Made by a program: the position numbers and the translations under genes. Under the pieces are notes generated by a model, which saw only the letters and a list, made by a program, of their open reading frames with translations, had not been told where the DNA came from and ran no database searches. A stretch of 64,000 nt of DNA from Onstottus_B arcticum. Its GTDB lineage: Bacteria; Acidobacteriota; Blastocatellia; UBA7656. The stretch covers positions 1 to 64,000 of the forward strand of contig JBBPIE010000031.1 of the NCBI GenBank assembly GCA_038040485.1, read 5' to 3'. Positions 61,906 through 64,000 of this stretch are shown one piece after another (within the stretch, counting starts at the first letter, position 1; every line of letters starts with the position of its first letter).

Positions 61906-64000
61906 ATGGACTGGAAGAAATACGTACGCGAACATCTAACGCCTTTGGATCTCGGGCCTGCGCGCGAGTTCGAGATGGTTGACGAGATGGCACAGCACCT
62001 CGAAGCCATCTACGAAGAGGCATTGGCTGACGGCGCTTCCGAACAGGACGCATTCGCGCGAGCGGCCGCTCACGTAAAGGACTGGCGGCTTTTGGAGTGC
62101 GAGCTTATTCGCGCCAAACATCCGATAGCCGGCGTGTGGATGAACAGACGTCTTGCTGCGGAAGCCCGGATCGAATCGCCAAACGGAACAGGAGGAATCG
62201 GTATGGGATCGCTTGTTCAGGACCTGAGATACGCGGCACGGATGCTGCTCAAGAGCAAAGCTTTTACTGCGATAGCGGTGCTTTCGCTCGCGCTTGGCAT
62301 CGGAGCCAACACTGCTTTGTTCAGCCTGGTCGACGCAGTGTTGCTGAAGACGCTGCCGGTCAAAAAGCCGAATGAGCTGGTGCTGTTCAACTGGCTCTCC
62401 GGCCCACGAGGCTTGTCTCGAGGGATCATGGGAAGTGTTCAAACTGATCCGGCCAACGGAATGCGAACGAGCACATCCTTTTCCTATCTCGCCTTCGAGC
62501 GACTTCGCGATAACAACGAGACACTGGCGGATGTCTTCGCGTTCGCTCCGCTCCATCAATTGAACGTCAGCGTGGATGGACAGCCAGAGATCGCCACTGG
62601 CCAGCTCGTCTCAGGTAGCTACTACGCCGGGTTGGGTGTGCGAGCAATCATGGGCCGGCTAATAACGGCCGACGATGACAACCCCAGCGCGTCGCCCGTT
62701 GCAGTGATTACGCATCGCTACTGGCAGCGGCGGTTCGGGCAAGATCCGGAGGCCGTGGGCAAGACGGTCACGGTGAACAACGTGGCTTTTACAATCATCG
62801 GGATCACTCCGCCTGATTTCTTCGGAGCGTCGGAGGTTGGCTGGTCGCCCGATCTTTCAATTCCCTTTTCGATGCAATCGCAGGTGAGTCCACACGAACC
62901 CAGCCTAAACGGACCATGGTTCTGGTGGTTACAAATCATGGGGCGGTTGAATCCCGGTGTGACAGCCGAGCAAGCGGCCGCCAGTTTCGAGAGCGTCTTT
63001 CAACAGAGCGCGCAGGAAGGTTGGACAGCCGCAGTGACCCGTTTCCCGCCACAGGGACAATCGCAGAATCCGGCTCCGCGTGACGTGCCAACGCTTAGAG
63101 CATCGTCCGGCAGCCAGGGGCTTACCAACTTGCGCGCCGCGTATTCGCAACCGTTGAAGATCTTGATGGGGATCGTCGGGCTTGTGCTGCTGATCGCCTG
63201 CGCCAATGTCGCCAACCTGCTCCTTGCTCGAGCCGCCACGCGACAGAAAGAGATCGCGATACGGCTGGCCATCGGCGCCAGCCGCTGGCGACTGGTTCGG
63301 CAACTGCTTACTGAAAGTCTGCTTCTCGCAACGCTGGGTGGCGCAGTCGGTGTGTTGTTCGCGTACTGGGGCAAAGACCTGCTTCTGGTCTTGCGCCCCT
63401 GGGGAGGCGGTGAACTCGCGCTGGATCTCAAACTTGATCTGCGTGTGCTGGGCTTCACGATTGTTGTATCGCTCTTAACCGGTCTGGTGTTCGGACTCGC
63501 GCCCGCGTTGCGTGTGACGCGCATTGATCTGACACCCGCGCTTAAGGACAACGCCAGAAGCGCGACCGGCGGTTCTCGATCACTGCTGACCAAGTCGCTG
63601 ATCGTCGTGCAGGTAGCGATGTCGCTGGTGTTGCTGGTGAGCGCGGGACTGTTCGTCCGCACGCTGCGTAACTTGCAAAACGTAGATCTCGGATTCAATC
63701 GCGAGAACCTGCTACTGTTCAGCGTTGAGCCGGGTTTGAACGGCTATGACAGGCCGCAGATGGCACAGCTCTATCGGCGAATGACTGAACGCCTCGAAGC
63801 TGTGCCCGGCGTGCGCTCGGCGACCGTCTCACTTATTCCGCTGCTCAGCGGCCAGGCCCAAACCAGAGGCATCGTCGTGCAGGGATACACACCGCAGCCC
63901 GGCGCAGAGGACGAAGCCAAGGTCAATACGGTTGGGGCGCGTTTTTTCGAAACGATGGAGATGCCCATATTGTTGGGGCGCGGACTGAGTACGCGCGATG
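61906..64000 (+). CDS. ADOP-type FtsX/MacB permease (partial, runs off the right edge)
   Basis: 698 codons are visible. The N-terminal region with a helical DUF-type head (MDWKKYVREHLTPLDLGPAR) is the ADOP-specific part. A MacB periplasmic core domain follows: DLRYAARMLLKSKAFTAIAV, LGIGANTALFSLVDAVLLK. Then come the FtsX membrane region LKILMGIVGLVLLIACANVA and the start of the second half (LIVVQVAMSLVLLVSAGLFV). These Acidobacteriota permeases lack an adjacent ATPase gene. The end and any second FtsX domain lie beyond the window. Confidence 0.93.
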   Translation, partial: MDWKKYVREHLTPLDLGPAREFEMVDEMAQHLEAIYEEALADGASEQDAFARAAAHVKDWRLLECELIRAKHPIAGVWMNRRLAAEARIESPNGTGGIGMGSLVQDLRYAARMLLKSKAFTAIAVLSLALGIGANTALFSLVDAVLLKTLPVKKPNELVLFNWLSGPRGLSRGIMGSVQTDPANGMRTSTSFSYLAFERLRDNNETLADVFAFAPLHQLNVSVDGQPEIATGQLVSGSYYAGLGVRAIMGRLITADDDNPSASPVAVITHRYWQRRFGQDPEAVGKTVTVNNVAFTIIGITPPDFFGASEVGWSPDLSIPFSMQSQVSPHEPSLNGPWFWWLQIMGRLNPGVTAEQAAASFESVFQQSAQEGWTAAVTRFPPQGQSQNPAPRDVPTLRASSGSQGLTNLRAAYSQPLKILMGIVGLVLLIACANVANLLLARAATRQKEIAIRLAIGASRWRLVRQLLTESLLLATLGGAVGVLFAYWGKDLLLVLRPWGGGELALDLKLDLRVLGFTIVVSLLTGLVFGLAPALRVTRIDLTPALKDNARSATGGSRSLLTKSLIVVQVAMSLVLLVSAGLFVRTLRNLQNVDLGFNRENLLLFSVEPGLNGYDRPQMAQLYRRMTERLEAVPGVRSATVSLIPLLSGQAQTRGIVVQGYTPQPGAEDEAKVNTVGARFFETMEMPILLGRGLSTRD

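Overview
The window is chromosomal DNA of moderate to high GC, most likely from an acidobacterium (Acidobacteriota, possibly Blastocatellia). This is inferred from gene content: an ADOP-type FtsX/MacB permease beside a PadR regulator at the right edge, an ECF sigma factor overlapping a Ser/Thr kinase with WD40-like PD40 repeats, large secreted repeat proteins, and many intergenic palindromes. No tRNA, rRNA or CRISPR array was seen.

Region 1 (1-4.9 kb) is an integron-type gene-cassette array without an adjacent integrase. Four attC sites (1861-1951, 2610-2699, 3701-3793, 4792-4920) fold as hairpins with matching R''/R' boxes, and three of them show two unpaired bases in equivalent positions. 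The cassettes carry a DUF4157 (eCIS-core) protein, an SseB-like protein with an internal duplication, a secreted protein and a TIR-domain protein. The last crossover point lies inside the stop codon of a convergent SDR gene. A frameshifted, truncated integron integrase remnant lies at 27.5 kb. A fifth attC (31910-31999) ends a VOC-family cassette and abuts, at the crossover base, a decayed heavy-metal RND pump gene.

Region 2 (5-27.3 kb) is mostly housekeeping and accessory metabolism: a membrane protein; a gingipain-like (C25) secreted protein; a giant protein with about 30 copies of a 17-residue repeat and an S74 endosialidase-type chaperone; sigma factor and kinase; class II aldolase; LLM oxidoreductase; a YafY/WYL regulator; SDR; SdpI; PepSY-like protein; a TAT-exported phosphoesterase; and an OmpR-type two-component system. 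Gaps hold arrays of 7-bp units in inverted pairs, with a different heptamer at each locus.

Region 3 (33.6-47.5 kb) has cell-wall enzymes (M23 peptidase, L,D-transpeptidase) and a hydrolase, then a run of toxin-antitoxin and defence genes. Nearly every antitoxin is intact and nearly every toxin is broken: ParE frameshifted, a second ParE cut to an N-terminal stub, HicA frameshifted, BrnT 5'-truncated, DUF5615 3'-truncated. An intact AbiE pair follows, whose nucleotidyltransferase carries an added WYL-like region and a zinc-binding-like tail. Next come an SF2 helicase (frameshifted) paired with a PD-(D/E)XK-like nuclease, and an orphan DUF104-type antitoxin.

Region 4 (47.5-64 kb) contains a secreted metzincin-like protease operon, a full-length cyclic beta-1,2-glucan synthase (2940 aa), an S15/CocE-type hydrolase, a CBS-domain protein, PadR and the ADOP permease, which runs off the right edge.
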